A stretch of 64,000 bases of DNA from Streptomyces longhuiensis (GCF_020616555.1 NZ_CP085173.1:1054001-1118000), one strand, 5' to 3'; positions 28,686-40,044 are shown, counted from the stretch's first letter. The notes: generated by a model from the letters alone, not told the origin. A program made the numbers and translations.

Positions 28686-29951
28686 CTACACGAACCGCAC
28701 CTCCGGATACTTCGACGAGGGTCCGTCCAGGAAGTGACCGCCGGCGCGCCCACGAAGCCAGCGGTCGAAGAACGCCGTCACATACGCCCGCTGCGCGGCA
28801 ATCGCCCGCGCCGCCGGCACCGTTCCCACCAGGCCGGTCACCGTCTCCTTCGGCAGCCCCAACTGCCGGGCGATCTGCGGGATCAGCGACGCCGCGTCGG
28901 TGTACGTCGCGTGCTGGGCGCCCCGCAGCACCAGGTCCCGGTGCCAGCCGTCGCTGTGCTCCCACAGCGCGCGCCAGGACGGCACGTTCGTACGGTCGTC
29001 GCCGTCCATTCCCATGAGGAGGAACGGCCCGTCCACCCCGTCGCGGGCCACCGAGGACAGCTCCCCCTCGTCATGGTCGTCCGACACGTAGGCGAGCACC
29101 CCGTCCAGATTCGCCGCCGCCGCGATGCGTCCGTCGTCATGCATCGTCTGCAGCGCCGCGAAGCCGCCCGCCGACTGCCCGAACATGCCGATCGGCGCAC
29201 GCTCCAGGCGGCCCGTGGCGAACGCCCGCTCCACCTCGTCCAGTACGAACCGCGTATCGGCCACCCGTACCGCAGAGGTCTTCCGCATCAGGGCGACGAC
29301 CGCTGCTGGCCCCTCCTTCAGCGCCCGTTCGAACTCCTGCGGAAGCAGAGTCGCCTCCACCCGCCCCCCGGGGAACTCCACCGCCGACGCGTCGTAGGTG
29401 TGGTCGATCGCCACCACCACGTATCCGTGCGACGCCAGCTCGTCCGTCAGCGTCGTGCCCAGGGTGCGCGGGTCACCCACTCCCGGCGAATACAGCACCA
29501 CCGGCCGCGGGCCGCGCCGGTCCGGCGGCGCGCCGAGGTGGGCGAAGGTCTCCGTCCCGCTCCAGTCGACGCGGCCCTTCGGCAGGTCGCCGAAGTTGTT
29601 CACACGGTCGAAGCCGGCCGCCTCCCCTTTCGTCATCTGCGGCACGCGCGGGTGCGACACGACCGACCGGGCCGGATACCGCACATCCACCATCAGCTCA
29701 CGCCTGCGACCGGCCACCCATGGATCCGAACGCCGCCGGTCCACCAGGCGCAGTGACACCGTCCCCACGCCGTACGGCCCGGTCGGCGCGGGCAGCTTCA
29801 TACGTGCCGTGAGGGGCGTACTGTCCGCTGCCACTGCCGTCGCTGCCGCGCCGGGCCCGCCCGTCGCCGCCCAGGCGAGGCCGAGCGCGGACGCGGCCAG
29901 CACGCGGCGCCTGCTCGTCATCTTGGTCTTGGTGTCGCCGTTGGTGTCCAT
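28686..29951 (-). CDS. Tat-exported alpha/beta hydrolase (PAF-acetylhydrolase/cutinase-like)
   Basis: 421 residues. TSRRRVLAASALGLAWAATGG is a twin-arginine signal. The mature enzyme has the nucleophile elbow GMFGQSAGG (Ser about 260), an Asp in ANLDGVLAY and a His in GAQHATYTD, plus the oxyanion strand VVLYSPGVGD. It resembles platelet-activating factor acetylhydrolase-like and polyester-cleaving secreted hydrolases of actinomycetes. Likely an extracellular lipase or esterase of unknown substrate. The TetR gene upstream on the same strand may be its regulator, though the divergent mutase operon is a better target. Confidence 0.82.
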   Translation of the reverse strand: MDTNGDTKTKMTSRRRVLAASALGLAWAATGGPGAAATAVAADSTPLTARMKLPAPTGPYGVGTVSLRLVDRRRSDPWVAGRRRELMVDVRYPARSVVSHPRVPQMTKGEAAGFDRVNNFGDLPKGRVDWSGTETFAHLGAPPDRRGPRPVVLYSPGVGDPRTLGTTLTDELASHGYVVVAIDHTYDASAVEFPGGRVEATLLPQEFERALKEGPAAVVALMRKTSAVRVADTRFVLDEVERAFATGRLERAPIGMFGQSAGGFAALQTMHDDGRIAAAANLDGVLAYVSDDHDEGELSSVARDGVDGPFLLMGMDGDDRTNVPSWRALWEHSDGWHRDLVLRGAQHATYTDAASLIPQIARQLGLPKETVTGLVGTVPAARAIAAQRAYVTAFFDRWLRGRAGGHFLDGPSSKYPEVRFV

Positions 29952-30040
29952 GCCGCAAGCTTCACCGGTGGCCCGCCCACGTCACCATCCGACAGGCCAG
30001 ACCATCGAGTTGGGGGAAATCCCCCACGCCCCGCGAGCGC

Positions 30041-30727
30041 TCAGCGCCCCGCGCCGTCCTCGACGAGTCGCCTCAGCGAGGGGAGCAGCGCGTCGAGGTC
30101 CTGTCCGGTCCGGAAGGCCACGACGGTGGTGCCGCCGTCGCCGGAATCACCGGTGCCGGAGGGCGCGGGGAAGAGCGCGAGCACGTCGCTCATCGCCTCG
30201 TCCATCTCGGCCACCGGATCGGAGGTCTCACCCCGGAGCCAGCGGCGCAGTACGTGGTTGTGGGCCGCGACCACGGCCGCCGCCATCAGTTCGGCCCGCA
30301 GCGACGCCGACTCCGTCGGGTCGCCCATCCACTCCGCGATGAACTCGCGGAACAGTCGCTGGTACCTGGCCACGCTGGCGATCTCCCGGTCCCGCAGGAC
30401 CGCGACCTTGCTGGTCAGCCTGTACCGCCGCCGCGCGAGGTCACCCTCGTCGATGTAGTGCAGCAGCACCAGACGGACCGCGTCGGACACCGCGATCAGG
30501 CCCGTGCTGTGACTGGAGGTGTCCAGCCTGTCCTTGATCAGCGCGAGCAGCCGGTCATGGTCGGGGAAGATCACGTCTTCCTTCGACCGGTAGTGCCGGA
30601 AGAACGTCGTGCGTCCTGCTCCGGCCCGCTCGGCGATCTCGTCGACGGTGGTCTGCTCGTATCCACGCTCGTCGAAGAGCGCGAAGGCGGCGTCCGCGAG
30701 GCGGATCCGCGCGGTTGGCTTACTCAT
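30041..30727 (-). CDS. TetR-family regulator (fatty-acid/acyl-CoA type)
   Basis: 228 residues from the ATG at 30727. The N-terminal HTH reads IRLADAAFALFDERGYEQTTVDEIAERAGAGRTTFFRHY (two halves around residue 25), the rest is a helical ligand domain. The start lies in a duplicated stretch: an identical ribosome-site/start arrangement recurs 20 bp upstream, but that ATG leads into a different frame position. Divergent orientation to the acyl-CoA mutase-carboxylase operon, with a palindrome between them, suggests that it represses that operon in response to an acyl-CoA. Confidence 0.85.
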   Translation of the reverse strand: MSKPTARIRLADAAFALFDERGYEQTTVDEIAERAGAGRTTFFRHYRSKEDVIFPDHDRLLALIKDRLDTSSHSTGLIAVSDAVRLVLLHYIDEGDLARRRYRLTSKVAVLRDREIASVARYQRLFREFIAEWMGDPTESASLRAELMAAAVVAAHNHVLRRWLRGETSDPVAEMDEAMSDVLALFPAPSGTGDSGDGGTTVVAFRTGQDLDALLPSLRRLVEDGAGR

Positions 30728-30760
30728 GACCACCCATCCTCACTCATGACCGCCCATCCT
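30722..30760 (-). repeat. Tandem 20-bp duplication of the TetR gene's start region
   Basis: ACTCATGACCACCCATCCT (30722-30740) and ACTCATGACCGCCCATCCT (30742-30760) repeat with period 20 and one mismatch. On the gene's strand each copy holds AGGATGGG followed by TCATGAGT, so the ribosome site and ATG are doubled. Confidence 0.8.
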
Positions 30761-30800
30761 TCCCTGTGTCGCTGCCCGGAAGCCACTTGCCTGAGTCGAT

Positions 30801-30813
30801 GGTACTGAGTACC
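30801..30813. promoter_or_regulatory. Candidate TetR operator upstream of the mutase operon
   Basis: A perfect inverted repeat GGTACT-G-AGTACC lies in the divergent intergenic region. A further GAGTACCG half-site follows at about 30828-30835, adjacent to the ribosome site of the mutase gene. The position suits repression of the mutase-carboxylase operon. Confidence 0.6.
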
Positions 30814-30848
30814 GTCAATAGGACATCGAGTACCGAAGGAGGTCCGGT

Positions 30849-32435
<1,587 letters not shown>

Positions 32436-32512
32436 TCCTTCCTCCTGTCCCCTTCGATCCGTCCGATCCGTCCGATAATTCCGATGACCAGTCAGCCCCG
32501 GTGGAGCACTCA

Positions 32513-34093
32513 GTGAACGAAATCGACATCCACACGACCGCGGGAAAGCTCGCGGACCTGCAGCGCCGGATCGACGAGGCCACCCACGCCGGCTCCGCAC
32601 GCGCGGTGGAGAAGCAGCACGCGAAGGGCAAACTGACGGCCCGTGAGCGCATCGAACTGCTCCTGGACGACAGCTCGTTCGTGGAACTCGACGAATTCGC
32701 CCGCCACCGCTCCACCGCCTTCGGCCTGCAGGACAACAAGCCCTACGGCGACGGCGTGGTCACCGGCTACGGCACCGTCGAAGGACGCCCGGTAGCCGTC
32801 TTCTCCCAGGACTTCACCGTCTTCGGCGGAGCCCTCGGCGAGGTCTACGGCCAGAAGATCATCAAGGTGATGGACTTCGCCCTCAAAACGGGCTGCCCCG
32901 TCATCGGCATCAACGACTCCGGCGGCGCCCGCATCCAGGAAGGCGTCATGGCGCTCGGCATGTACGGCGAGATCTTCCGCCGCAACACCCACGCCTCCGG
33001 CGTCATCCCCCAGATCAGCCTCGTGGTCGGCCCCTGCGCGGGCGGCGCGGTCTACTCCCCCGCCATCACCGACTTCACGATCATGGTCGACCAGACCTCC
33101 CACATGTTCATCACCGGCCCCGACGTCATCAAGACCGTCACCGGCGAGGACGTCGGCTTCGAAGAACTCGGCGGCGCCCGCACCCACAACACCAACTCCG
33201 GCGTCGCGCACCACATGGCCGGCGACGAAAAAGACGCCATCGAATACGTCAAAACCCTCCTGTCCTACCTCCCCTCGAACAACCTGTCCGAGCCCCCGGC
33301 GTTCCCCGAGGAAGCGGACCTGGCCCGCACCGCGGACGACGACGAGCTCGACACCCTCGTCCCGGACAGCGCGAACCAGCCCTACGACATGCACACCGTG
33401 ATCGAGCACGTCCTGGACGACGCCGAGTTCTTCGAGACACAGCCGCTGTTCGCGCCGAACATCCTCACCGGCTTCGGCCGCGTCGAGGGCCGCCCGGTCG
33501 GCATCGTCGCCAACCAGCCCATGCAGTTCGCCGGCTGCCTCGACATCGACGCCTCCGAGAAGGCCGCCCGCTTCGTACGGACCTGCGACGCCTTCAACGT
33601 CCCCGTCCTGACCTTCGTCGACGTCCCCGGCTTCCTGCCGGGCGTCGACCAGGAACACACCGGCATCATCCGCCGCGGCGCCAAGCTCATCTACGCCTAC
33701 GCCGAAGCCACCGTCCCCCTGATCACGGTCATCACCCGCAAGGCGTTCGGCGGCGCCTACGACGTCATGGGCTCCAAGCACCTGGGCGCCGACCTCAACC
33801 TGGCCTGGCCCACCTCCCAGATCGCCGTCATGGGCGCCCAGGGAGCGGTCAACATCCTGCACCGCCGCACCATCGCCGCCGCCCCCGACACCGAACGGGA
33901 AGCCACCCGCACCCGCCTCATCCAGGAATACGAGGACACCCTCCTCAACCCCTACACCGCGGCCGAACGCGGCTACATCGACGCCGTCATCATGCCCTCC
34001 GACACCCGCGCCCACATCGTCCGCGGCCTGCGCCAACTCCGCACCAAGCGCGAAACCCTCCCGCCCAAGAAGCACGGCAACATCCCGCTCTAG
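32513..34093 (+). CDS. pccB: Propionyl-CoA carboxylase carboxyltransferase (beta) subunit
   Basis: 526 residues from the GTG at 32513 (GGTGGAG six bases upstream). It holds both crotonase-like halves of acyl-CoA carboxyltransferases: [14 protein letters not shown] and [17 protein letters not shown] in the N-half, and [33 protein letters not shown] with [12 protein letters not shown] in the C-half. Asp at the [12 protein letters not shown] position fits propionyl-CoA rather than acetyl-CoA preference. It transfers CO2 from biotin on the alpha subunit at 34837, making (2S)-methylmalonyl-CoA. A run of 9-bp repeats (GATCCGTCC) lies between the mutase stop and this start. Confidence 0.93.
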   Translation: MNEIDIHTTAGKLADLQRRIDEATHAGSARAVEKQHAKGKLTARERIELLLDDSSFVELDEFARHRSTAFGLQDNKPYGDGVVTGYGTVEGRPVAVFSQDFTVFGGALGEVYGQKIIKVMDFALKTGCPVIGINDSGGARIQEGVMALGMYGEIFRRNTHASGVIPQISLVVGPCAGGAVYSPAITDFTIMVDQTSHMFITGPDVIKTVTGEDVGFEELGGARTHNTNSGVAHHMAGDEKDAIEYVKTLLSYLPSNNLSEPPAFPEEADLARTADDDELDTLVPDSANQPYDMHTVIEHVLDDAEFFETQPLFAPNILTGFGRVEGRPVGIVANQPMQFAGCLDIDASEKAARFVRTCDAFNVPVLTFVDVPGFLPGVDQEHTGIIRRGAKLIYAYAEATVPLITVITRKAFGGAYDVMGSKHLGADLNLAWPTSQIAVMGAQGAVNILHRRTIAAAPDTEREATRTRLIQEYEDTLLNPYTAAERGYIDAVIMPSDTRAHIVRGLRQLRTKRETLPPKKHGNIPL

Positions 34094-34122
34094 AAACCGT
34101 TGCAGAGCCCACCGGAGCCGTC

Positions 34123-34326
34123 ATGATGATCAAGGTCGTACGGGGCAACCCGACCCCCGAGGAGCTGGCCGCCGCACTGGCGGTGGTCCAGGCCCGCGCC
34201 GCGGCGGTGGCCACCACCCCGCCCGGCGCGGCACACACCCGCGACGCATGGGCCGACCCCTCACGCATCAACTCCCTGCCTCAGCACGGGCCCGCGGCCT
34301 GGGCGCGCACCTATTGGCCGCGCTGA
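34123..34326 (+). CDS. Acyl-CoA carboxylase epsilon subunit
   Basis: 67 residues: [26 protein letters not shown] followed by WADPSRI and the C-terminal WARTYWPR. This is the small epsilon subunit that stabilises actinobacterial acyl-CoA carboxylase complexes. Tandem ATGs at 34123 and 34126 are both possible; the GGAG upstream favours the second. It sits between the beta-subunit and B12-subunit genes of the operon. Confidence 0.9.
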   Translation: MMIKVVRGNPTPEELAAALAVVQARAAAVATTPPGAAHTRDAWADPSRINSLPQHGPAAWARTYWPR

Positions 34327-34348
34327 ACAACCATCCGAACGGAGATTC

Positions 34349-34843
34349 ATGAACACCGTGCAACAGGGGGCGCGTCGCGCCGGTCACGCACCGGCCCCGC
34401 GCGCCCGCGTGGTGATCGCCAAGCCCGGCCTCGACGGCCACGACCGTGGCGCCAAGGTCATCGCGCGGGCGCTGCGCGACGCGGGCTACGAGGTGATCTA
34501 CACCGGCCTGCACCAGACCCCCGAGCAGATCGTCGCGACCGTCATCGCCGAGGACGCGCCGCTCCTCGGCCTCTCCGTACTGTCGGGTGCCCACCTGACG
34601 ATCGTCGAGAGAGTGCTCCAGCTGCTGGCCGAAGAGGATGCCGGCGACGTCCGCATCCTGGTCGGCGGGATCATTCCCGACGCCGACATCGCAGCCCTCG
34701 AAGCACTGGGCGTCCACGCCGTGTTCACCCCCGGCGCGGGCATCGGCGGCATCGTCGAGACCGTCGACCGCCTGCTGACCACAACTGACACGACCGCCAT
34801 CACTGAGACCACCACGCACCCCGCGCTGGAGCCGGCATGCTGA
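34349..34843 (+). CDS. Cobalamin-binding small subunit of the acyl-CoA mutase
   Basis: 164 residues. The B12 motif D29-x-H31-xx-G34 ([18 protein letters not shown]) provides the His that replaces dimethylbenzimidazole. It continues with [19 protein letters not shown] and [25 protein letters not shown], a complete Rossmann-like B12 domain. It complements the mutase large subunit at 30849. Its stop overlaps the next gene's start by seven bases, so it is coupled to the biotin carboxylase. The unstructured Thr-rich tail is unusual but harmless. Confidence 0.93.
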   Translation: MNTVQQGARRAGHAPAPRARVVIAKPGLDGHDRGAKVIARALRDAGYEVIYTGLHQTPEQIVATVIAEDAPLLGLSVLSGAHLTIVERVLQLLAEEDAGDVRILVGGIIPDADIAALEALGVHAVFTPGAGIGGIVETVDRLLTTTDTTAITETTTHPALEPAC

Positions 34844-36594
34844 AGAAAGTCCTCATCGCCAACCGTGGCGAAATCGCTGTCCGCGTGGCCCGGGCGTGCC
34901 GGGATGCCGGTATCGCGAGCGTTGCCGTTTACGCGGAACCGGACCGGGACGCTTCGCATGTCCGGGCGGCGGACGAGGCGTTCGCGTTGGGCGGTGACAC
35001 CCCGGCCACCAGCTATCTCGACATGGCGAAGGTGCTGCAGGCCGCCAAGGACTCGGGCGCGGACGCCATCCACCCCGGCTACGGATTCCTGTCGGAGAAC
35101 GCGGAGTTCGCCCAGGCCGTCCTGGACGCCGGACTGATCTGGATCGGCCCGCCCCCGCAGGCCATCCGCGACCTGGGCGACAAGGTCGCCGCCCGCCACA
35201 TCGCCCAGCGCGCCGGCGCCCCGCTGGTCGCCGGCACCCCGGACCCCGTATCGGGCTCCGACGAGGTCGTCGCGTTCGCCCGCGAACACGGCCTGCCCAT
35301 CGCCATCAAGGCCGCCTTCGGCGGCGGCGGCCGCGGCCTCAAGGTCGCCCGCACCCTCGAAGAGGTCCCCGAGCTCTACGACTCCGCCGTACGCGAAGCC
35401 GTCGCAGCGTTCGGCCGCGGCGAATGCTTCGTCGAGCGCTACCTCGACAAGCCCCGCCACGTGGAGACCCAGTGCCTGGCCGACACCCACGGCAACGTGG
35501 TCGTCGTCTCCACCCGCGACTGCTCCCTGCAGCGCCGCCACCAAAAACTCGTGGAAGAGGCACCCGCCCCCTTCCTGACCCCGGCGCAGAACGAGCAGCT
35601 CTACACCGCCTCCAAAGCCATCCTCAAGGAAGCCGGCTACGTCGGCGCCGGCACCGTCGAGTTCCTCGTCGGCCTCGACGGCACCATCTCCTTCCTCGAG
35701 GTCAACACCCGCCTCCAGGTCGAACACCCCGTCACCGAAGAAGTCGCCGGCATCGACCTCGTGCGCGAGATGTTCCGCATCGCCGACGGCGAGGAACTCG
35801 GCTACGACGACCCCGCCCTGCGCGGCCACTCCTTCGAGTTCCGCATCAACGGCGAGGACCCCGGCCGCGGCTTCCTGCCCGCCCCCGGCACCGTCACCCG
35901 CTTCGCCCCGCCCACCGGCCCCGGCGTGCGCCTGGACGCCGGCGTCGAGACCGGCAGCGTCATCGGCCCCGCCTGGGACTCCCTGCTCGCCAAACTGATC
36001 GTCACCGGCGCCACCCGCGAACAGGCCCTGCAGCGCGCCGCCCGCGCCCTGGCCGAGTTCGAGGTCGAAGGCATGGCCACCGCCATCCCCTTCCACCGCG
36101 CCGTCGTCACCGACCCGGCCTTCACCAGCGACCCGTTCACCATCCACACCCGCTGGATCGAGACCGAGTTCGTCAACGAGATCAAACCGTTCGCGGCCAC
36201 CCCCGACACCGACACCGACGAGGAAGCCGGCCGCGAGACCGTCGTCGTCGAGGTCGGCGGCAAACGCCTCGAGGTGTCCCTGCCCGTCTCCCTCGGCATG
36301 TCCCTGGCCCGCACCGGCCTCGCCGCCGGCGCCAAGCCCAAACGACGCGCCGCGAAGAAGTCCGGACCGGCCGCCTCCGGCGACACCCTCGCCTCCCCCA
36401 TGCAGGGCACCATCGTCAAGATCGCCGTCGAGGAAGGCCAGGAAGTCAAGGAAGGCGACCTCGTCGTCGTCCTCGAAGCCATGAAGATGGAACAGCCCCT
36501 CAACGCCCACCGCACCGGCATCATCAAGGGCCTCAACGCCGAGATCGGCGCCTCCATCACCTCCGGCGCCACCATCTGCGAGATCAAGGACTGA
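34837..36594 (+). CDS. Acyl-CoA carboxylase alpha subunit (biotin carboxylase plus biotin carrier)
   Basis: 585 residues. Biotin carboxylase 1-450 ([12 protein letters not shown]-grasp [26 protein letters not shown]), an Ala/Lys-rich hinge near 500, and a biotinyl domain with EAMKMEQ (Lys550). It carboxylates its own biotin with ATP and bicarbonate. As the partner of the PccB at 32513 it completes propionyl-CoA carboxylase; such alpha subunits can also serve acetyl-CoA carboxylase. Translation is coupled to the B12 subunit by a seven-base overlap (ATGCTGA). Confidence 0.93.
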   Translation: MLKKVLIANRGEIAVRVARACRDAGIASVAVYAEPDRDASHVRAADEAFALGGDTPATSYLDMAKVLQAAKDSGADAIHPGYGFLSENAEFAQAVLDAGLIWIGPPPQAIRDLGDKVAARHIAQRAGAPLVAGTPDPVSGSDEVVAFAREHGLPIAIKAAFGGGGRGLKVARTLEEVPELYDSAVREAVAAFGRGECFVERYLDKPRHVETQCLADTHGNVVVVSTRDCSLQRRHQKLVEEAPAPFLTPAQNEQLYTASKAILKEAGYVGAGTVEFLVGLDGTISFLEVNTRLQVEHPVTEEVAGIDLVREMFRIADGEELGYDDPALRGHSFEFRINGEDPGRGFLPAPGTVTRFAPPTGPGVRLDAGVETGSVIGPAWDSLLAKLIVTGATREQALQRAARALAEFEVEGMATAIPFHRAVVTDPAFTSDPFTIHTRWIETEFVNEIKPFAATPDTDTDEEAGRETVVVEVGGKRLEVSLPVSLGMSLARTGLAAGAKPKRRAAKKSGPAASGDTLASPMQGTIVKIAVEEGQEVKEGDLVVVLEAMKMEQPLNAHRTGIIKGLNAEIGASITSGATICEIKD

Positions 36595-36674
36595 GACGGC
36601 CTGTGGAACGCGCTGGGTCCGGCGTCCTGAGCTCACGGTGAGCGTCGCCGCCCATCGACCCACGAGCCGGAGCT

Positions 36675-36711
36675 GAAAGCCCAGGAGGACAGGTCGACCT
36701 CCTGGGCTTTC
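36675..36711 (+). terminator. Terminator of the mutase-carboxylase operon
   Basis: Fourteen-bp perfect arms (GAAAGCCCAGGAGG and CCTCCTGGGCTTTC) close on a 9-nt loop, 80 bp after the operon's last stop. It also faces the convergent YbhB gene ending at 36732, so it may work in both directions. Confidence 0.85.
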
Positions 36712-36731
36712 GGGCGTGCGGCCCGGTGCGC

Positions 36732-37271
36732 TCAGGCCGGAGTCTCAAAAATCGGGGTGATCATGGCCCTCGCCACCGCATGGGTGAAGAGCTGGAAGCC
36801 CAGCCACGCCGGGGAAGCCGCCGGCGGCACATCCAGCTCGGCCGTGTCCAGCGCATGGACGGCGTAGATGTAACGGTGCGGACCGTGCCCGGGCGGGGGT
36901 GCGGCGCCGAGGAAACTGTGCCCGCCCGCGTCGTTGGCCAGCATCTTCGCGCCGACGGGAAGGTACTTTCCGCCCGGCGCCCCGGCACCGGCCTCCAGTT
37001 CGTGTACCGAAGCGGGGATGTCGTACACCGCCCAGTGCCAGAAGCCACTCACCGTAGGTGCATCCGGGTCGAAGCAGGTCACCGCGAAGCTCTGCGTGTC
37101 GGCCGGGAACCCCTCCCAGGACAGCTGAGGGGAGCGGTCCTCGCCCGGGTCGCCGAAGAGGCTGCTGCACTGCGCCACATCGAGGGACTTTCCGTCCGCG
37201 ATATCCGTGCTGTGCAAGCCGAACGCGGGCACTGAGGGCAGGACGCTGTAGGGATCGAAGGAGTGGGGCAT
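36732..37271 (-). CDS. YbhB/YbcL-family PEBP (Raf kinase inhibitor-like) protein
   Basis: 179 residues. The PEBP signature CFDPDAPTVSGFWHWAVYDIP (about 66-86) and the second motif GPHRYIYAVHALD are present. Bacterial members are cytoplasmic ligand-binding proteins of unclear role, sometimes protease inhibitors. The ATG at 37271 is preceded by AGAGGAGAAG. Divergent from the MarR gene. I cannot assign a partner. Confidence 0.88.
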   Translation of the reverse strand: MPHSFDPYSVLPSVPAFGLHSTDIADGKSLDVAQCSSLFGDPGEDRSPQLSWEGFPADTQSFAVTCFDPDAPTVSGFWHWAVYDIPASVHELEAGAGAPGGKYLPVGAKMLANDAGGHSFLGAAPPPGHGPHRYIYAVHALDTAELDVPPAASPAWLGFQLFTHAVARAMITPIFETPA

Positions 37272-37483
37272 GTGCTTCTTCTCCTCTGGTCAGGCGGTCA
37301 GGTGCTCGCGGAGTGGTCGGTGACCGACCCGCCTTGATCGACCACACCTCCGACATTCGCACGACACCGGCACACGCCGCATGCCGCAAATGGGCGACTT
37401 GCGTCCCGGACGACGTCCATCCAAGTCGATACACGTCCAGAACAAGCACTGCCCGAGGACACAATCGCCCCGCCCGCATGTCA

Positions 37484-37521
37484 TTGATTCACGCTACACG
37501 TAGATGCATAATGCGCTTATG
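37484..37521 (+). promoter_or_regulatory. Promoter for a leaderless marR mRNA with overlapping operator
   Basis: TTGATT (-35, 37484-37489) and CATAAT (-10, 37507-37512) are 17 bp apart, which puts transcription start at the ATG at 37519. The inverted pair CATAA-TGCGC-TTATG (37507-37521) overlaps the -10 and start, followed by a further ATAAG half-site. This suits autorepression by the MarR protein. Confidence 0.65.
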
Positions 37522-37977
37522 GATAAGCGGGTTATGGAAGTCGACGCCCGGGCCGAAGCCCTGATGATCGCCGTGGAGCAGATGGTCCGCTACGTGCGGC
37601 AGAGCGCCGTCGCCGGCGGCCTGAGCACAGCGGCCTCGTCCGCGATCGGCCGGCTCGTCCGCGAAGGCCCCTGCCGACTGAGCGAACTGGCCAGGGCCGA
37701 AGGCGTCTCCCAGCCGAACATGACCCAGCTCGTCACCCGCATGGAACGCTCGGGCCTGGTACGCCGTGTGGCTGACCACAACGACGGCAGGGCCGTCCTC
37801 GTGGAAGCCACGGACAGCGGCCTCGAGGTCTTCCGGCAGCGGCGCGCCGAGCGAACCCATGCCCTCGACCTACTCATCGAGGAGCTGACCGAACCGGAGC
37901 AGCAGGCGGTGCGCACCGCGCTGCCCGCTCTGGCCCGCGCCATCCAGGACCGCCAGGCCCGCAAGTCCCGCGACTGA
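37519..37977 (+). CDS. MarR-family regulator, probably leaderless
   Basis: 152 residues from the ATG at 37519. The winged helix reads CRLSELARAEGVSQPNMTQLVTRMERSGLVRRVADHNDGRAVLVEAT (about 50-100), with dimerisation helices at both ends. An in-frame ATG at 37504 lies upstream of the predicted transcription start and is rejected. The MFS-stress-protein gene follows 89 bp downstream on the same strand and is its likely target; MarR proteins often control drug efflux pumps and release on phenolic ligands. Confidence 0.88.
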   Translation: MDKRVMEVDARAEALMIAVEQMVRYVRQSAVAGGLSTAASSAIGRLVREGPCRLSELARAEGVSQPNMTQLVTRMERSGLVRRVADHNDGRAVLVEATDSGLEVFRQRRAERTHALDLLIEELTEPEQQAVRTALPALARAIQDRQARKSRD

Positions 37978-38066
37978 CCACCGCCAGCCCTTCCACCGCC
38001 CCCACCGACCCCTGTCCGCTCACCCGTCACCGCCCCCTCTTCTCGACGCTTAGGAGAGAACCGCAC

Positions 38067-39791
38067 ATGAGTGCATCGCATGGAAAGGCCGCCAGCCCGT
38101 TCAAGCAGCCCAAGGCCGTCTGGGCCGTGGCGTTCGCCTGCGTGATCTCGTTCATGGGCATCGGCCTGGTCGACCCGATCCTGCCCGCCCTGGCCGAGAA
38201 CCTGCACGCCTCGCCCAGCCAGGTCTCCCTGCTCTTCAGCAGCTACCTGATCGTGACCGCGGTCGCCATGCTCTTCGTCGGCTGGATATCCAGCCGTATC
38301 GGCGCCAAGCGCACCCTGGTGGTGGGCCTGGTCGTCATCGTCGTCTTCGCCGCCCTGGCCGGCATGGCCGGCTCCGTCAACGGCATCGTCGGCATGCGGG
38401 CCGGCTGGGGCCTGGGCAACGCGATGTTCATCGCCACCTCCCTCGCCGTCATCGTCGCCTCCGCGAGCGGCGGCTTCGGCGGCGCGATCATTCTGTACGA
38501 GACCGCGCTCGGCCTCGGCATCGCCGTCGGCCCGCTGCTGGGCGGGGAGTTGGGCGGGATCAGCTGGCGCGGTCCGTTCTTCGGTGTCGCCGTCCTGATG
38601 GCCATCGCGCTGGTCGCGACCCTCGCCTTCGTGCCCTCACTGCCCAAGCCGAAGCGCCCCACCTCACCGATCGCACCGCTCAAGGCACTGCGCCACCGCG
38701 GCCTGCTGACCATGGGCATCATGGCCCTGCTGTACAACTGGGGCTTCTTCACGATGCTCGGCTACGCCCCGTACCCGATGAAGCTGAACGCGCACGAACT
38801 CGGTCTGGTCTTCACCGGCTGGGGCCTGCTGGTGGCCGCCTTCAGCGTCTTCTTCGCCCCGCGCCTGCAGGCCCGCTTCGGCACCGCCCCCGTCCTGTAC
38901 GCGAACCTGCTCGGCCTCGGCATCGTGATGGCGATCATCGCCGCCGGCGTCGCCACCCCCACGGTCGTCATCGTCGCCGTCATCGTCAGCGGCGCCTTCA
39001 TCGGCATCAACAACACCCTGACCACCCAGGCCGTCATGCTCGTCTCCCCCGTCGAGCGCCCCGTGGCCTCATCCGCCTACGGGTTCCTGCGCTTCATCGG
39101 CGGTGGCCTGGCCCCCTTCGTCGCGGGCAAGCTCGCCGACGCCACCGACCTGAGCGTCCCCTTCTACCTGGGCGCCGCCACCTTCCTCCTCGCCATCCCC
39201 GTCCTGGCCAGTGGCCACGGTCTGCTGCGCAAAGCCGAGGCGAACCTGGGCGAGGGTGAGCCCGTCACCCCGTCACTCACCCCCGTCGGCGGCACGGCCA
39301 CCGCGACGGACGCACCGCCCGTGATCGTCGCCGTGGGCGCCCACGACAGGGCCGCCTCGATCGTCGACGCCGCGGCCCGGCTCGCCCGCGACACCGGCAG
39401 CCCACTGGAGGTCGTCCACGTCCAGCAGACCGCGGTGGTCGAGGAACAGGCCGTCGACACCGAGACGGACGAACAGGCACGCGCCGCCGTGACCGCCCAC
39501 CTCGACCGCCTCAGCGCCGACGGCATCGCCGCCACCGGCCAGATCCTGACGAGCGTGGGCGACCACGCCGCCGCCGGCCGAGCCCTCGCCCACCACGCGG
39601 CGGAGGTGCACGCCCGCACCGTGGCCATCGGACGCTCACCGCGCGGCCCCGTCACCCAGTTCGCCGACGGCAGCCTCACCACCGCCCTCACCCACTCCGC
39701 CACCTGCACGGTCGTCCTCGTCGACCCCGACAGCACACCCCGACACCTGACCAAGGACAGCCTGGCGGAGATGCGGAACAGCGCGGCCTGA
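38067..39791 (+). CDS. MFS efflux permease fused to a C-terminal universal stress protein domain
   Basis: 574 residues. Residues 1-400 form a 12-helix MFS drug-efflux permease (WISSRIGAKRT motif A, motif C region ALGLGIAVGPLLGG). Residues about 416-556 form a cytoplasmic UspA domain beginning APPVIVAVGAHDRAASIVDAAARLA, with AIGRSPRG and TCTVVLVDPD near the end; the ATP-binding GxxGHGxxG loop reads AIGRSPRGPVTQFADGS. Usp fused to MFS is known but uncommon. The Usp part may sense nucleotide or energy state and gate transport. GGAGAG precedes the ATG. It is probably co-transcribed with the MarR gene. Confidence 0.87.
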   Translation: MSASHGKAASPFKQPKAVWAVAFACVISFMGIGLVDPILPALAENLHASPSQVSLLFSSYLIVTAVAMLFVGWISSRIGAKRTLVVGLVVIVVFAALAGMAGSVNGIVGMRAGWGLGNAMFIATSLAVIVASASGGFGGAIILYETALGLGIAVGPLLGGELGGISWRGPFFGVAVLMAIALVATLAFVPSLPKPKRPTSPIAPLKALRHRGLLTMGIMALLYNWGFFTMLGYAPYPMKLNAHELGLVFTGWGLLVAAFSVFFAPRLQARFGTAPVLYANLLGLGIVMAIIAAGVATPTVVIVAVIVSGAFIGINNTLTTQAVMLVSPVERPVASSAYGFLRFIGGGLAPFVAGKLADATDLSVPFYLGAATFLLAIPVLASGHGLLRKAEANLGEGEPVTPSLTPVGGTATATDAPPVIVAVGAHDRAASIVDAAARLARDTGSPLEVVHVQQTAVVEEQAVDTETDEQARAAVTAHLDRLSADGIAATGQILTSVGDHAAAGRALAHHAAEVHARTVAIGRSPRGPVTQFADGSLTTALTHSATCTVVLVDPDSTPRHLTKDSLAEMRNSAA

Positions 39792-40019
39792 GCCCTTGCC
39801 GTCCGGGCCGCGGTGCACGTCAGCGCCCGCTTCACGGCGGCCGGGACCTCGCCGCGCGCCTCGGCGGTGCGCAGCGCGCCCGCCTGGTCGGGCATGGCCT
39901 CCAGAACCTCGGGGCCCTGAGTGCGGCCGAGGCCCTCAGCCACCCGCGGCAACGCCCCTGGAGGTCCGAAACCGGCTGAGACTCCGATCACTTTAGTGGC
40001 GCCCACTGGACGACATACC

Positions 40020-40044
40020 GACTAGTCAGGATGATGAGTCAGTC
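40020..40044. promoter_or_regulatory. Candidate TetR-type operator before the kinase/acyl-CoA dehydrogenase pair
   Basis: The palindrome GACTAGTC (40020-40027) sits in ACCGACTAGTCAG, and a related GAGTCAGTCC follows at 40036-40044. Such ACYGACYRGTYRG-like elements are typical before actinobacterial acyl-CoA catabolism genes controlled by TetR proteins. No regulator gene is adjacent, so control would be in trans. Confidence 0.45.

Noticed and set aside
34498..36663. A 721-codon minus-strand open frame, Gly/Asp/Ala-rich
   Set aside because: Antisense shadow of the biotin carboxylase gene and the B12-subunit gene; its low-complexity composition follows from the opposite strand's codons.
39796..40006. 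Possible gene fragment on the minus strand beginning GATKVIGVSAGFGPPGALP
   Set aside because: It is helical-looking but runs on antisense into the MFS-Usp gene, has no ribosome site and matches nothing I know.
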